From: Chrysogorgia sp. JL179-B06
Lineage: Eukaryota > Cnidaria > Anthozoa > Scleralcyonacea > Chrysogorgiidae
NCBI GenBank assembly: GCA_035772405.1
Contig: JAYKKM010000141.1
Span: 164,001-228,000 of the forward strand
Length of the DNA stretch: 64,000 nt
Direction of reading: 5' to 3'
How positions within the stretch are numbered: position 1 is the stretch's first letter; every line of letters begins with the position of its first letter. The position numbers and the translations under genes were made by a program. Shown here piece after piece: positions 62,401 to 64,000 of this stretch. The notes below the pieces were generated by a model. It saw only the letters and a program-made list of their open reading frames with translations, had not been told where the DNA came from and did not search any database.

Positions 62401-62860
62401 GGGTTCCTCGTTGGTAGTTTGCTCGAACTGAATGGTTTCTCCGTATCCACTGGCATTTAACCCCAGGGAAAATGCATTCCGCTACCAAAACAAAATCAAC
62501 TCAACAGAACTATCAAAACATGTTTGGAACTCACGAGGAAAAAAACGCTTCAAACCCTGAAATAAAGTGGTCAATTTTAGATAGATCGTGTTGATCCGTT
62601 TCGGAAGGCAGGTGCTCTATCTAAAATTGACCACTTTATTTCAGGGTTTGAAGCGTTTTTTTCTCGTGAGTTCCAAACATTGAGAGTTCTGAGTTGAGTT
62701 GATTTTGTTTTGGTAGCGGAATGAATTTTCCCTGGGGTTAAATGCCAGTGGATACGAAGAAACCATTCAGTTCGAGCAAACTACATGTACCAACGAGAAA
62801 CCCTCCAGAACAGCTAAGAAGAGAAAAAGAAACATTATTTGGTTTAATCCACCGTACAGC

Positions 62861-63301
62861 ATGAACGTACAGACGAATGTAGGCAAGAAATGTTTACAAC
62901 TTATTGACAAGCACTTCCCCAGCAACCATAAATTTCATAAGATTTTCAATAGGAACAATATCAAGGTCAGCTACAGCTGTATGCCAAATATGTCGAGCGT
63001 CATAACATCGCATAACCGAAAAATACTTAAAAACCAGGAAGAAAGCCAAAGTAAGATATGCAACTGTACGGTCAAGAAGGATTGCCCCCTCCAAGGAAAT
63101 TGCCCAACTCGAAGCCTGGTCTACCGAGCCCACATCACAACCGACACAGACACCAACGGCACAAATTGCATTGGATTAACAGAACATACCTTCACGACTC
63201 TACAAACATCGAAATTCATTCCGCTACCAAAACAAAATCAACTCAACAGAACTCTCAAAACATGTTTGGAACTCACGAGAAAAAAACGCTTCAAACCCTG
63301 A
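62861..63301 (+). pseudogene. Penelope-like (GIY-YIG) coding remnant, right arm
   Basis: A 146-codon frame with NVQTNVGKKCLQLIDKHFPS, YSCMPNMSSVITSHNRKIL, the linker CNCTVKKDCPLQGNCP and CIGLTEHTF. After that it departs from the left arm's frame by a deletion, so the nuclease C-terminus is lost. No reverse transcriptase is present in the window. Confidence 0.55.
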
Positions 63302-63433
63302 AATAAAGTGGTCAATTTTAGATAGAGCACCTGCCTTCCGAAACAGATCAACACGATGTGAACTTTGCCAGCCGAAAAGTATCATATCATCTTCCAAAAA
63401 TACAGACTTCTAAACAAACGAAACGAACTTCTA

Positions 63434-64000
63434 TCAAGCTGCCGCCACATAAACAAATACCTATACGCCAGCGAAAGTCAAGTATTCATGCATAAATTAA
63501 ACATGCATTAATTACGCATTCAGTTCGTTTCAGCCCCGAAAAGCAAGACAAACTTTTGAAAATATTTCATCCAATTTTCATCGAAATTGAACCAAAATTT
63601 GATCGATTTGTCCTTGGCCAACGGCCATTAGCTCCACAAATGTTCGTATTAAACTGTTTAATAGTTTTTGTGTTATCCTGCTGACAGACAAACACACACA
63701 CAAACACAAACAAACCGAGGTAAAATATAATATACTGTAATGTATCTTATTTAATTTTACAGACCAACTTGCAGTTTATTGACATTAAAATGTATTCTGA
63801 TGCAATATTAAAGGATAGTAAAACAATACGAAGATATTTGTTTATGACTCTGCTGGACAACCCTGCGTTAACATAGTACTGTACCATTACACAGGAGTGT
63901 GACCAATTTAATATTTAATAACAATATAATGGACATGTGTAAACATAAATCCTTCAAGAGAAGCAAAGTCCTCCCACTTGTATCAATACTGTGTTTACCA
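63434..64000. other. Non-coding right end of window
   Basis: AT-rich DNA with a short CA-rich tract near 63690-63710. No gene seen. Confidence 0.5.

Larger units (their letters stand above)
61766..63433. repeat. Head-to-head inverted duplication (~1.67 kb) of a retroelement 3' end
   Basis: Sequence from 61766 to about 62590 is the imperfect reverse complement of about 62600 to 63433. The centre lies near 62600. Both arms contain the same coding remnant, so the palindrome arose by inverted duplication or paired insertion. Confidence 0.85.

Overview
The window looks like intergenic, repeat-rich DNA from an invertebrate animal. The DNA is AT-rich, has introns with GT/AG signals, (TA)n and (TAA)n microsatellites and interstitial TTAGGG-like DNA, and is packed with animal-type transposons. 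A cnidarian is my best guess, from the general character of the element families, but no single-copy host gene is present to settle it.

The centre of interest is a complete 19,228-bp Polinton/Maverick (adintovirus-like integrated virus) at 4629-23856. It has 601-bp terminal inverted repeats, a 6-bp target duplication (CATCTC at 4623-4628 and 23857-23862), and sits inside an exon of an RPA-like OB-fold ORF whose reading frame resumes exactly across the insertion. The left arm is read leftwards: a terminal unknown protein, packaging ATPase, probable major capsid protein, a duplicated family of membrane proteins, chromodomain integrase, and two paralogous putative minor capsid proteins. A divergent promoter at 12641-12665 opens a rightward block: an unknown tail-anchored protein with a PSKL repeat, a fibre-like protein with a phage-tail-fibre collar motif and a lectin-like head, a dually acylated small protein, a 46-residue arginine-rich peptide, and a Bro-N/VRR-NUC/zinc-finger protein. 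A leftward pair encodes thymidine kinase and an unknown zinc protein. The final rightward block encodes three small membrane proteins, a zinc-ribbon protein and protein-primed family B DNA polymerase. Together these could supply capture, replication, integration, packaging, capsid and host attachment. No adenain-type protease was recognised. Notable points are the thymidine kinase, 160-bp terminal palindromes able to fold into hairpin telomeres, an N-terminal peptide shared by the fibre and a minor capsid protein, and a tandem gene duplication that kept a scar of the integrase gene.

Right of the Polinton lie a small Harbinger-like relic (25116-26010), a two-gene PIF/Harbinger transposon with apparently intact genes (26975-29668) that splits an unknown ORF, and a hAT transposon (30365-36048; 8-bp duplication ATTTCACG) whose spliced gene joins an OTU-protease-like domain to a DUF4371/hAT transposase. 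From 38.4 to 54.6 kb there is a broken Ty3/Gypsy element, then a broken BEL/Pao element carrying a second Gypsy element (45709-53897; TSD CTGGT), which itself carries a Harbinger-type element (47021-47859). A 3.2-kb tandem duplication has copied across these nested boundaries.

The last 10 kb hold foldback MITE-like hairpins, a THAP-domain gene fragment, a RecQ-helicase exon inside short inverted repeats, and a 1.67-kb head-to-head inverted duplication of the 3' end of a probable Penelope-like retroelement. The first 4 kb hold a diverged direct-repeat pair, microsatellites and one of two GC-rich cloverleaf-like palindromes (887-926 and 58974-59028).
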